Source: Erodium maritimum (Eukaryota; Streptophyta; Magnoliopsida; Geraniales; Geraniaceae). Taken from it: a DNA stretch of 64,000 nt. Each line of letters starts with the position of its first letter. The stretch's first letter is position 1. The notes below the pieces were generated by a model. It was given only the letters and a program-made list of their open reading frames with translations. It did not search any database and was not told the origin of the DNA. The stretch is taken from assembly GCA_963921825.1 (NCBI GenBank), contig OY997589.1:76368523-76432522 (forward strand), given 5' to 3'. Positions 22,563 to 33,292 of this stretch are shown one piece after another. The position numbers were made by a program, and so were the translations under genes.

Positions 22563-23599
22563 ACCCATAGTCATCCCCACTCATCACTCAACAAGAAAAA
22601 TGTGGACCGTCGAGCATTGAATATGGCCATCAAACGAAGAAGAATACCCTAGACGCCCTCGCTTATGAGTATGAGGATCAGTTTCACCCTACCCCAATTA
22701 TCGTTGTGTAAGATTGTACCTACCGCGATAGAAGTGTTCAAATAAAAATCGGAACTCGTCATATCCGCTAATCAATTCGGAATGTTTTATCATGGAGTTT
22801 AACCCTTTCTAAAATAGTACGGATTACGGATTCAAAAGGAGAAAACCTAGAGATAACGATTTGACCCACGCTTTTGAGTCTTCAACCCATGGACAACCCG
22901 CCCTATCTGCGTAAATTTAAATCTAATAATTCGCATATTCTTAAAAAAAAAATATTATTCGCTTTTATATATGCAAAAAAACATTATAAATTTTATGGTT
23001 GAATACAAAAAGTTACCATAAAGTATTGGTCATGTACTAAACCAAATTGTGGCCAATTTTTAATTCATAAAAGCACGCAAATGGTCTATGACCAATTTAT
23101 AAGACACGTAAATGATATGTGAACTATTCATTAAGGCATGTAAATGACATGTGACCAAAACTTAGGGTACATGGTTTGACACCTTTGAACTTTGAGTTGT
23201 TTATTGTTCCCGACCAGTACTTAAGGGTGGGTTTATATATTTAACCCTCAAAATTTAGTAGTGTAAGTGTAACAAGTAAAAAAATGCATAATATTTTTTT
23301 GAATGAAAGGTGCAATTTTATTAAACTCTAAAATCAACTACAATCGAGTGCGCCAAGATTAGTATTCCTAGGTCACGAAACAAGAACTGACATAGAAGAT
23401 AAAAGTTCGCAGTTCTTTTAACAATATAATCGTTATGAACAGTATTAAGACGCCACATAAGCAATATGAAGGAAAAGTGGGGGTTGGAAAACGAAACTGG
23501 AAGTCCTGCTTAAGGTAGTGCCTACATGCTGCATCTAAGGGGAAAACGACCGAACTTGAACTACATCAGTTGTAGGAGGAAAATCTTCAACCAAGGACC
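22563..23599. other. Decayed repeat DNA, no gene recognised
   Basis: Possibly the interrupted interior of the antisense LINE whose ORF1 lies at 23.6-24.25 kb. The stretch 22990-23165 has a degenerate tandem word (CACGTAAATGATATGTGA-like, roughly 35-40 bp spacing). No RT motif is visible. Confidence 0.3.
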
Positions 23600-24250
23600 T
23601 CTCTTGGAGCCAGTTCTTGAAACCAGAGGATGTTAACATTCCTCCTGGCAAGGCTGCTTACCAGCCCTCACCTGATCACCCCGTGGTTCACCAGTAGACC
23701 CCCTATTTACTCCTCTAGTGCCAGCTTCAGCTCCAATTCTAGAGAGTTAGACGACCACCAAATTTTTACAGCAGGGATCGACTGTCCCGACCTAGATGTT
23801 GACTCAAGGATTCGTACCCTTAGGTATAGTACTCGAGAATACAATCGGGCCCCTTTCCCGAGAAGAGACGCCCTTAGGTACAGTTTTCGGGGATACAGAC
23901 CCTGCTCTTAAAGGCGAGCTCCGAGGCCCTTGATTCCCCCAATCGATTGCATATGGCTTAATATTCTGATCCTTCTGGAACTTAGAAATAGAGTAGTCAA
24001 ACAGTGGGGTACCCACCATCCCCCAGTCACACTCTTGGATGACATGGCCGATCAACCCACATTGAAAATAGAAGGAAGACATCTTTGTGTAGGTGAGGGA
24101 GACACAGACCGGTTCTGGAAATTCCCTTATCCTCAATAGCAAATGGCGACGTAGGGGGCTCTCCACGAGATGCCAGAATCTCACCTTCACCGCTCCTCCC
24201 CAACAGAGGCCCCATTGGTCACATGGGATAGCGACACAAAGACCAAGTGT
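23600..24250 (-). pseudogene. LINE ORF1-like fragment with degenerate zinc knuckle
   Basis: The minus-strand frame 23804-24190 contains YFQCGLIGHVIQEC, matching the CCHC knuckle of plant LINE ORF1 proteins except that the first Cys is replaced. It is preceded by the usual region ending in a short CVSLTYTKMSSF linker and followed by a Ser/Pro-rich tail. It is on the same strand as the RNase H fragment at 19.9-20.8 kb, so both may come from one LINE with its RT region lost or replaced. Confidence 0.6.
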
Positions 24251-25190
24251 CGAGCCAACAAATGCATATTAATATGCTCCAAAATTTGAACTTGTAAGTT
24301 TCCTTAACTTTTCTAAGGTAAAATTTAAAAAGCCTCACAAAAGTATATGCAATTATTAGATAAATACATAAATAAAAAAACAATTCGCCTCTTAAATTTT
24401 TCAAAAATTATCAACGTCCATTTTTCTGTCAAAAAATATGTTAATATTTTATGAATTGACGAAAATACCCTCGCCTTATAACCATACTAAAAAAATTCTT
24501 GTTTTTCATTTTAATAGAATAAAAAAAGAAAGTATATATTTTTAATTAAAAATATCATATTATATTATTAAAAATATTTTGTTCATATTTAATACTTTTT
24601 ATTTTCAATTATTCTTAAAATAATATTTTATTTATTTTTAAATATTAAAAAGCATATTTCTCATTTTTAAATATTTTTTATTTCATATTTTTCATTTTAA
24701 AAGAATAAAAATATAGAAATACATTTATTTATAATTTTTGTAAAAAAATTCAGACTATATTATTAAATTAAAAGATTAATTTATTTTTCATATTTAATAC
24801 TTTTTTTATTTTCAGTAATTCTTAAAATCATATTTTATATAAGAAAAATATTTAAAAAATATATTTAAAGAAAAATTAGAAATAAAAAATAATATATATA
24901 TATATATTGAAAGAAACATGAGAAACAAAAATATTAAAAAAATGAGAAACAAAAAAAATTAATACTTACAAAAATTAATATTGTGAAAAACATATTGAAA
25001 TAAAATTGATAAATAACAAAAATAGTATCTAAAAAATAAATATATAAAATATTATTGGAAGAATTGTAAATCTTTTAATGTCATGGTTGATATTAGGGTA
25101 AGACAAGGGTATTTTTTTTCATTTTAGAAAAAAATTAACAGATTTTTGAAAGAAAAAACGGACGGTGATAATTTTGTAAATCTCAAAGTT
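24251..25190. other. Very AT-rich DNA, no gene
   Basis: Mostly poly-A/T runs, including ATATATATATATAT near 24892-24907. No open frame with coding character. Confidence 0.5.
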
Positions 25191-25370
25191 TCGCACCGTC
25201 GTTATGCGACGTAGTTGCTCGAAGTTGTTTCGCATCGTCGTTATGGGACGTCGTTGCTTGAAATTTTTTGCAGCGTCATGTGACATAGTTGCTTGAAGTT
25301 GTTTCACATTGTCGTTATGCGACTTGCGTGAAAATGTTTTGCTCCCACGTGGTTTAATTGCTCGAAGCTG
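25190..25370. repeat. Minisatellite, about 60-bp unit
   Basis: Units of the form CG(C/T)ATGC(G/A)ACGTAGTTGCT, then (C/T)GAA(G/A)TTGTTTCGCA(T/C)CGTC, recur with decay at about 25191, 25232, 25270 and 25310. Found at the left side of the copia-type LTR region. Confidence 0.6.
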
Positions 25371-25676
25371 ACTCGTGCGTCCGTAAAATCAGGGTATGAG
25401 CCAATGGCTCCAGATCGTCTTAGGCTTTAAAAAGCCGTTATTGGGTATCGTCCCGTTTGTCACCTCCACTCTGTGGTCTCCGGTACATATGCAGATGTCC
25501 AGACCTGCTATGGCCCACGTGTAGATGATCATACCTACACGTGAGGGGGAGTATTGAAAAAAAATATTATTCTTCGGCAACAACATCATAGTAGTGAAGC
25601 AACAACATGAAGAAATTTGAAATTCATTATTCGTCCACGTGCAAGACTCGTTATCCGGTTTGCACGTGAGGGGGAG

Positions 25677-25860
25677 TGTAGAGTTTAGTTTATTTTCAGT
25701 TTACAAGTATTTCCTATTCTAGTTAAGTTAAGTTTCCTATGTTGTTTAGTATTAGTATTTCCTATTTCGCATAGAGTTAAACCATATATAAAGGGGTGCT
25801 TTCATTGTATTGAAACATCAAGAATATCAAGTACCATCAATAATATTTCAGAATGTTACA
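25677..25860 (+). repeat. Copia-type LTR (solo or 3' LTR of a truncated element)
   Basis: Starts TGTAGAGTTTAG and ends AGAATGTTACA (TG..CA). It is directly preceded by a polypurine tract GTGAGGGGGAG (25666-25676) and contains TATATAAAGGGG (25791-25802) as a promoter TATA box. A second copy of the CACGTGAGGGGGAGT tract lies upstream at 25539-25553. No integrase or RT frame remains upstream. Confidence 0.75.
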
Positions 25861-26307
25861 ATAATTAAAAAGTAATTGTCCAAAACTACACTAAAGTTTC
25901 GTCCACAAATGGATGCATGCACAAAGTTTCGGCCACGCTGTGTGGCTATACTATAGTTTCGTCCATAGACTTATGTCAGGAAAATTAACAGAATATGTTG
26001 TTTTGTACCCTCACGTGATAGCATGTGCGTGTAAGTGAATTGTATTGGACGAAATTTTCCTTGAAACCCACAACCACTAATTTTACAACTATGAACTTAC
26101 TAAACTACCCTTATTCTCCCCCTCTCCACCCGTTCCCTCACCATGTCTGAAGAAGAAGTGAGATAGGCTGAGTGTTTGAATAGGAGAGACCCGAGTCAAA
26201 CGGAAAGAGGAAGAGAGGAAGCCAGAGGAGTCGATTCGGAAGGATGTGGAGTGGAGGCGAACGACCGTGGCAGGGGGAAGGAGGACTGAAGGCGCGAGGG
26301 TGAGTTC
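25861..26307. other. 5' flank of the GRF gene
   Basis: Contains repeated AGTTTCGTCCA and AAGTTTCGGCCA words (25890-25970) and a purine-rich stretch (26150-26300). An ATG at 26143 opens only a 7-codon frame (MSEEEVR then stop), possibly an upstream ORF of the gene starting at 26308. Confidence 0.4.
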
Positions 26308-26879
26308 ATGGGTACTTCAAAAGCGTTGATTTGTTGTTTATGTGGAGTACCATCCATTATTCGTACATCCTGGTCGAAGGACAACCCTAGACAACGTTAT
26401 GTTGCTTTTCGGAGTTCCAAGGTATGAGAGATTTTAGGTTTTTAGATCTTCATATTCATAAATTTTAAGGTTTCATATGTAATGTGTTGATATAGGTTTT
26501 AGGGTTTCATATGTAATGTGCTTATATAAGTTTGAGGGTTTCATATGTAATGTGTTTCTTCATTCTACCTTGTTCATAGATTTTTGGGTTTCTGAATTTT
26601 AAAACTTATAAACCTACTGTGGTACATTAGGGAGAAGCAAAATGTGAATATTTTGAATGGGTGGAGCCAAAGGGTGTGGAACATCATATATTAGTTGAAA
26701 GATTGAATATTCTGGAGAGAAGCACGTTGGAATTAGAGGAAGTGAAGACAAATCTGGAGGAGTGTCCGAGAAGAATGAAATTGAAGATGAATGAAGCAAA
26801 ACAGAAGCTGAAAATGAAGAACATGAAGTTGAAGCAGAAATTGGGAAGTGCAAAGAAATTTAATATTAGGATACTATAG
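26308..26879 (+). CDS. Small GRF-type zinc-finger protein with coiled-coil tail
   Basis: Two exons (26308-26421 and 26631-26879) join in phase to give 120 aa. Residues 9-48 match the GRF zinc finger: LICCLCGVPSIIRTSWSKDNPRQRY, then KCEYFEWVEP after the intron. In the family the third Cys falls in a '(F)LGC' position; here the equivalent is Phe (YVAF), so zinc binding may be impaired. A basic/acidic helical tail (about 55-110) should form a coiled coil, as usual in plant GRF proteins. GRF fingers bind single-stranded nucleic acid in larger enzymes; the role of short plant versions is unknown. Its closeness to a MULE relic on the other strand suggests it could be transposon-associated. Confidence 0.7.
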
Positions 26880-27179
26880 TTGTTATTCATGTCTTACAAA
26901 GTTTTTGTTAGTGTGTGGATGACAATGTAAGATACTATTGAATCAAGTTTGAATTCATGAAATTATGTAACTTGAGTCAATCATGTGAATGCTTCTTGTT
27001 GAATACAAGTTGAAGATGAATGAAGTTTCAATTGATAAAACGATGAAAGCTTAGTGATTGAGTTGAATGCTTATTGTGAATGCAACATGAAGATGAATGA
27101 GTTATGGGATTTGAGTGATTCAGTATTTGAATCTTATTATGGACATTGAAATGCCTAATTTTTAATGGATTATGAATTG

Positions 27180-27420
27180 TCTATAGAACTATATAATGTG
27201 TTAAGTTTTGCCCACACAACTAAATAATGCATTAAAAAATTTCCCACACAATTAAATAATGCACTAAACTTTTGCTCACACTACTATTGCCCACATGTTA
27301 TATAATGCATGAAATATTGCCCACATAATTGTATAATACATTCAGTTTTGCCCACTTAATTGTATAATACATTAAGTTTTGCCCACATAACTGTATAATA
27401 TGAAGTATTGCCCATAATTT
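27180..27420. repeat. Minisatellite, about 37-bp unit, six or so copies
   Basis: Units of the form (G)TTTTGCCCACA(T/C)AA(C/T)T(G/A)(T/A)ATAAT(G/A)CATTAA recur across the interval with substitutions and one shortened copy. Confidence 0.8.
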
Positions 27421-27469
27421 GATTGAATCTAATAAGAACAATGTGAATAAGTAATTAGTTCATACACAA

Positions 27470-27560
27470 TGCATTCCATCCTGAACAAAATAACTCATTC
27501 TTTTTCATCCTGAACAAAATAAACCATACATTTTCATCCTGAACAAAATAAGAAGTTTCA
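27470..27560. repeat. Short tandem repeat, three copies of a 30-31-bp unit
   Basis: CATCCTGAACAAAATAA occurs three times (about 27478, 27508, 27537), each followed by a short variable A/T/C spacer ending in TTTT. Confidence 0.8.
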
Positions 27561-28330
27561 TTTCCATTCATAGTCATCAGTAGCACTAGCCTAAAGAGTT
27601 CAAGTCATCAGTTTACATAATTGTTGATAACCTATTTGAACAAAGAAGTTATCAAGTACCGAGTTTGCAAATTACATAGTTGCAAACTCCAACAAAAAAA
27701 AAGTATTACAAAAGTGTATCAACATGCAAGTAGTAGTAACCTAGCATCATTTCAGTGCGAAGGTCGACGACGACGGACATAGATTTGGCCCCCAAATTTG
27801 TTTTCCTGGTAACTTTCCATTTGAGGCTACACCAAAAAATTAAATATCAAGGTTAATACATATCTATATAATAAATTACAAACAAACCATGAAAAGTTTC
27901 ATAACACATATTGATGGTTCTTACCGGATTAGCTTCACAAAACTCATTCAGTTCCTCTTGAGCAATACCAACTCCAGGTGGTACCGAGGCATGCGGTACA
28001 ATAACCCATCAAACAAACAGTGAATGAAAAAATAAAGTGAAAAAGTGAATGATCATGTCATGAAGTTTAATACTTGTGGCTCATCATCTTGGCGCATCTC
28101 TAATGTTCTCTGCTTCTTAATATTCAACCTTGTTAGGACTGCATTTCTACTTCTTTCAATACGCTTCAGTTCTAGGCCAATACATGTAGCCTCTAGGACT
28201 TGCACCATTGTTTCGACTACTAACAACAGTGTTTTGGGTAGCAACAACAACCCTTGTGTAGCAACAACAACCCTTGTGTACCTTATATATATATATATAT
28301 GTTTAGTTTCGAGTGCAAACCACAAGTGTT

Positions 28331-28653
28331 GGTGCAAACTTGCGAACCAGTCCAAGCCATTAGATAAATACACATGGCAGCATCTTGGAGAGGGCAATTT
28401 TTTTTGTTTATGTAATTAAGTCATACTTTTCTTATTTTTATTTTCCGTGCTCCAAAAATATTCAATATGCATCTCTATAGATAGATCTTGGAAAAATAAA
28501 AATAATGGTGCAAGAACAAAAAAAAATCAGAGTTAAAATGAAGCGGGAATGATTAAATTAGTGAATTTGGGAAAGAAAAAATAATTGTCCTATCCAAGAT
28601 GTTGTCATGTGTAATTATCCAATGGCTATGGGTTTGGTGTACAATTTCGCACC
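28331..28653. mobile_element. MITE with about 78-bp terminal inverted repeats
   Basis: The left end GGTGCAAACTTGCGAACC... and the reverse complement of the right end GGTGCGAAATTGTACACC... align over about 78 bp. They share CCATT(A/G)GATAA, TACACATG and ACATCTTGGA-type blocks. The short interior resembles 53015-53225, including ATTCAATATGCATCT and AAGCGGGAAT. It overlaps the 3' end of the MULE transposase relic, so it may have inserted there. Confidence 0.65.
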
Positions 28654-28699
28654 CCAAATTGAGTTCGTAGCCGAAACCTTCCCTATATATATCATGCTC

Positions 28700-29735
28700 T
28701 CTCTGTTGTGCAATAGGATCAACCTCACCAGACCTCAGACGAGGACAAGTCCTTATGATGTTATGGTCGTATTCTTTGCAGTGGCCACATACTTGTTGTC
28801 CTGGATCCCTGACAGACTTGAAGGGATTTTTTCTTTTTTTACTAGCTCCCCTCACCCTCTTCTTCTTAGGCCTTCCGGTGCCTTCATGACAATTGGTAGG
28901 TGTGGAGGTGCCCTAGAATTGACAACCCAATCCCTCTGATTGCCTATAAATAAGATTTGACCTTGGTAGATGTTCTTGTATGTGGTCACTGTAAAGTTCT
29001 TATGCACATAGGCTTTTGGTATGTCAAAGGTACACCTTATTGGTGCACTTGCATGAGGACAAGGGATGTAGACAACTGCCGGTCTCTACAGAAAACAAGG
29101 AAACTTGCAACTTAATTTACCCAACTTCACACAATTTATAGGTAAGGAACATTTTTTCAAGTCAAGCCACATATAGTAATCACAGAGCCAAGTTAGATCA
29201 TATACCTACAACTGCATGTGTGGGACCTCAAGTTGACGACAAATTACCAAATTATATCTCAATTAGGTGTAATCCATTCCACCTCATACATTAGACCACC
29301 ACTAGGCCTTCCATGACAGTTTGAAGAAATGTCCTTGTTCTCTTCGAGCTTCATCTGGATGACAGGGCAAATAGGGCCTTGGTAATTGTCGAGGGCGGTC
29401 CTCCTCTCATAGAACATGTCCATCAACTTCTTCCTTATCCACTCTAGCATAGGACAGGAGTCACAAACAATCCTCGAGCTGGTAGTATCCACGAATTGAA
29501 GCTCTCAGCTAGGTATTGACTCGAACTGACGATTTTGCTTGCAGCAACCCAACCTGTTGCTGCAAGGTTGAGAACTCTAAGCTTCTCCAAACTTCTTTCA
29601 TACTCCCTTGTTGTGACATTTGTTGACAGTTTCCACAATTTGAACTTCAGCTCCTCACCTTTATGCTCCTTTTGAAAATTGTCTATCATATGTCTGATAC
29701 ACCATCTATGTTCCACATTTCCAATGTCATTCAAG
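28700..29735 (-). pseudogene. MULE (MuDR-type) transposase relic
   Basis: Minus-strand pieces in order: HRWCIRHMIDNFQKEHKG and AESFNSWI (29444-29734). After a frameshift, MLEWIRKKLMDMFYERR (29259-29492). Then a SWIM-like CPHA region and VHKNFTVTTYKNIY in decayed frames (about 28960-29250). Finally a C-terminal CCHC knuckle CGHCKEYDHNIIRTC (about 28765-28810). These match the end of plant MULE transposases (transposase, SWIM finger, knuckle). The N-terminal half with the first catalytic residues is not visible, and several stops break the frame. Confidence 0.85.
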
Positions 29736-30990
29736 ACTTCAACAAGTCTCTACAAATATAAATTTTAAATTGTTATTCACCTCCGTTTCATTCATTTTCA
29801 TACCCTAAAACTATAAGTGACTAGAAACATACAAATGTTAAGGAAATATACAAATATTTGGAAATTAAGTATATATTTTTTAAGTTGGAGAGGGCACGTG
29901 CCCCACAGCCTCCTTAGATCCACCCCTGCATATCAGAGTCGGTTTTGTCTTCGATATACATAACTAAACACTAAAACCCATTTACTATTCCAAGTATAAC
30001 GATTCACATGCTCCGAATATCCTCACACAGTCTATACAAACGAATTAAATGTTTTTGTTACATTTAAAATATATGAATGTCATTATAAGTTTTTTTAAAA
30101 ATTATCACTGATTTAAACTTTTAAAGGAATATGACCTCATCACTTTGTCGGACAGCTTATTGACGTGAACATGAAAGTATTAATGCAGAGCAACAGTGTG
30201 CTCCCATACATGAACTGAAATAAATGCATTTATTGGATCTACATCCAAATTGTGTATGTACATATCTGCATGATTATATTTTCATTGATATTGGCCAATA
30301 AACTCGTGTGGGTCCAAAAGGTACTGAATTAGACTTGTAGCTAAAATTGTTCATGGCTATATCTACATGAGGGGTTGACATTCTGATAATGAGTGGAATA
30401 AAAACTTACCTGATCAAGTAATAAATAATGGGAAAACAGATTTATGGGTTTACTTCAAAAGATAAGAGCCCAAAGGAGAAAAGTATTTTTATTTTTTAAA
30501 TTTTGGAGACATCAAATTTTTAAATACATTTATTGTCAAAAGATAAGAGCCTAAAGGAGAAAAATATTTTTTATTTATTTGGAGACATCTAATTTTAAAA
30601 TATATATATTGTGAGACAAAAGTAGGAGTATAAATATCATCATTAACATAATTAGAAACCTTACTAACCCTGATATAAAAATGGTAGGGTGATTTTTGTA
30701 ACTTAGCTTCTAGAAAGAAAGAAAGTAAGAGATGGATAGTATAAGAATATATATATAGGTATGGTAGATGTAGCTAATTATATCTTCAGTTCCCCATAAA
30801 TTAAGTTGTCAAAGAATTAATTGTAAAGCAATTGACTGACTTATGCATCTCTTTGATTCATTTCAACTCAACTCACATTACCTCCCATCCATCCATCTTC
30901 ATTTCCTCACATTAATATGAAGATTGCACTTTTAGGATGGTCGATGAAAGCAAAACCAAACAATTAACTTCAAAACGATTGGTTGATTAA
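29736..30990. other. AT-rich intergenic, no gene
   Basis: Includes the GGGCACGTGCCCC repeat fragment near 29889 and a diverged direct duplication (AAAAGATAAGAGCC(C/T)AAAGGAGAAAA at about 30458 and 30538, spacing about 80 bp). No coding signal. Confidence 0.4.
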
Positions 30991-33292
30991 GAGTATCCGT
31001 AACGCTATCGTAGGTTATTGGCGAGGAGTTGTTGGCGGTGTGCATTAAAATATTGTTTATTTGTTCGTCATCAGCTCACCGCTTGTGATAAACGCCAACA
31101 ACCTGCAGTGGGATAATTTTTACCGACAGGGAGCCGCCAGCGGTGAGAATAAAATAATAATTAAAACCATAATTTTTATTGAAAATAAGAAGAAAATAGC
31201 GCAAACAAGCTCGAAAATAACACAAACAAGCTCGACAAGCTCGTGAACGGAAAAATACACGTTATTATCAGCGAAAAGGGAAAGTTAGCATGTTCATGAT
31301 TTACAGTTCGTGAGCGTACTGGAGGAACTGCGGGTGGTCTTTAACGATCTCCCAAAGCGAGAACTTCGTGAAGTGGTGGCCCTGTTGGTAAGATATCGGT
31401 CCGCCACTGCAGTTCGAAGAAAAGCTTCGGTTTATCTTGGAAGGCGAACACGCACTGCTTCACGGTAACATAAATTGAAACGGTGCATCTTTAGGGATAG
31501 CCTCTGCCAATGGTCCATGCACTGCTTTTTTGTGTGCCGCGAGGCGTCGGCCGGTGCATTTCCGTCATAGTTGGTGAATACTTCCAGCCAATACCTATTA
31601 TTTGGTCCCCAGACGGGCATCGTGTAGCCAACATAGCACCAAAACCATTTCCTCCTCATGACGTCAGGGGTAGGCTGCTGCGGTGCCAGCCATTTGCCCT
31701 TCGGAAAAGGAAAGAAGGATAGCAAGGGGTTTGAAGGAAAAAAAAACTCATGGAGGAAGAGAGGTATTGGATTGAAGAGGTGTGAAAATAATGGAAGGAA
31801 GATGTGGCTTTTATAGCCACAAAACCGTCGGCCACCAACGGGCATTTTGGACTTTTTGCATGGTCATGACAATAATTTCACGCAAACCAAGGCATAAGAA
31901 AGACTACAATTCATTAATGAAAAGAAAACAAATGGAAAAAAAACATTGGGGGAACAAGCAGATAATTCAAGAGGCGACACTACTTAATCAAATCGCGCAA
32001 CATCATGAGGTTCGCAAAGTGTGCCTCAAGCTCAGTGGGGGTCATGGACGACTTGTCCTTTGCTTCCTCTAACACCCATCGATCGAAGGCCAAGAGCTTC
32101 AACTTCTCTTGGTTTTCTCTTTCCACAGCTAAATGGGCTGCCTCAAAACGCTCGACAAGCTCCTTCTTGGTTGCTACAGGGCATTTACCTTTGAGCTTCG
32201 CAGCTTTTTCCGCCTTCTGACCCATAGGCCACTTGTACACCAGTGGACACTCGGACATCCCCGTGGTACGCTCACTGTCCTCCACATGCGTATCTTCACG
32301 AGTTCGCTTTCCCGAGTCGGTAGATGGGTCGAAATTACTCGCCCGTGTGCCTTCGTATTCATCCTCGGGTATGTAACGGTAAAATTTTTAGACGTTCACT
32401 TGTGCTCGTTTCTGACGAGCCTCCACCTACGTTTCCAAGTAAATGGAGTGCCTTCTTTCTTCAAGTACATTTCCTCGGCCAATGTCGTGATTTCATCATC
32501 GGAACAGTCGCTCCTATCGTCATTCTGTAGTACCCCTGGAACTTTGTTACTTTAAGATTCACTTGGCCCCAGTGGTCTTTACACTACTTCGGGCTCCTCT
32601 TGGGATCATCTGGTCCATGCATAGAAGCAACTTCTTCGACGATGACCCCCCAATACTTCATGTTATGCTTCGCATTCTCGTGAATTGAATCATAGCAATG
32701 GTGCATCCAAGCACGAACTAGACGTTCATCCGCATCTATAGTCCACAGTATTCGCCTCGTTTTTCTTTAGGTTGTTCGCCGGCACCGGCCTTGGTAACCA
32801 TTGGAGATCATTCGGTTGTCGCTCCGGATACACCGCTCAAAGGAAAAAAAAATCGCGTTGCCGAGTCAAACATGTCGCCGCCCAACTCGGTGACCATATC
32901 CCCCCAGTCGTTGAGATCCAATTCCATTTCAAAACAAACAAAAATATAAATTATGGAGGAAGAATAGAGTGGTATATTGAGAGAATGTTGGTGATGTGTT
33001 TAACAAAAATGGGGTTTTATTTATAAAGGGGAAAATTGAATTCTTCAACTGTCAGCGCCTTGCCACGTGTCGCCAGCGTGTGAAGGTCCAACAGCCGGCG
33101 CAGTCAACGAGGTGGACCAGCTCTCAACGCCAGCGGTAATTGCTGGCATTGAGCTCAACGGCTACTTTCCCCGCTAGCGCTGAAAAAGTTACTCTCCGCC
33201 AGCTCACCGCCTCCTACACGCCTACTCCACGCCAGCTACTGCTCACCTCCAGCACCTCACCGTTAGCTCACCGTCCACCACTGTGGATGCTC
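30991..33292. mobile_element. Harbinger-type element with ORF1-like remnants only
   Basis: The left end GAGTATCCGTAACG and the right end CACTGTGGATGCTC (ending 33292) are terminal inverted repeats of the GAGCATCC type. Perfect TAA duplications flank them (30988-30990 and 33293-33295). Both ends carry GC-rich GCCAGC/AGCTCACCG-type subterminal words. Inside, minus-strand frames resemble the Myb/NAM-associated ORF1 that accompanies Harbinger transposases. No DDE transposase is present, so mobility would need a partner element. Confidence 0.85.
31432..32285 (-). pseudogene. Harbinger ORF1-like (SANT/NAM-C-associated) fragments
   Basis: The 31980-32285 frame holds YKWPMGQKAEKAAKLKGKC, the conserved 'RP.GQKAAK' signature of plant Harbinger ORF1 and NAM-associated C-terminal domains, followed by a charged helix. 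The 31432-31845 frame holds MDHWQRLSLKMHRFNLCYREA, like the 'HW.R......F...Y' part of the SANT-like domain, but reads as a separate piece on the same strand. Further upstream frames (32290-33000) are broken. Two partial copies or a rearrangement are possible. Confidence 0.6.

Larger units (their letters stand above)
26880..28330. other. Intergenic with minisatellites, no gene
   Basis: Between the GRF gene and the MULE relic. Holds the 27180-27420 and 27470-27560 tandem repeats and a 21-bp tandem word (AGCAACAACAACCCTTGTGT at 28241 and 28260). A minus-strand frame at 28053-28397 has no recognised domain. A (TA)n run lies near 28286-28300. Confidence 0.4.

Noticed and set aside
27180-27420. A CRISPR-like array
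   Set aside because: Repeats are diverged and directly adjoining without unique spacers, in plant nuclear DNA; it is a minisatellite.
28553-28600. The last codons of the MULE frame as conserved transposase sequence
   Set aside because: This part lies inside the MITE at 28331-28653 and is fused by insertion, not family sequence.
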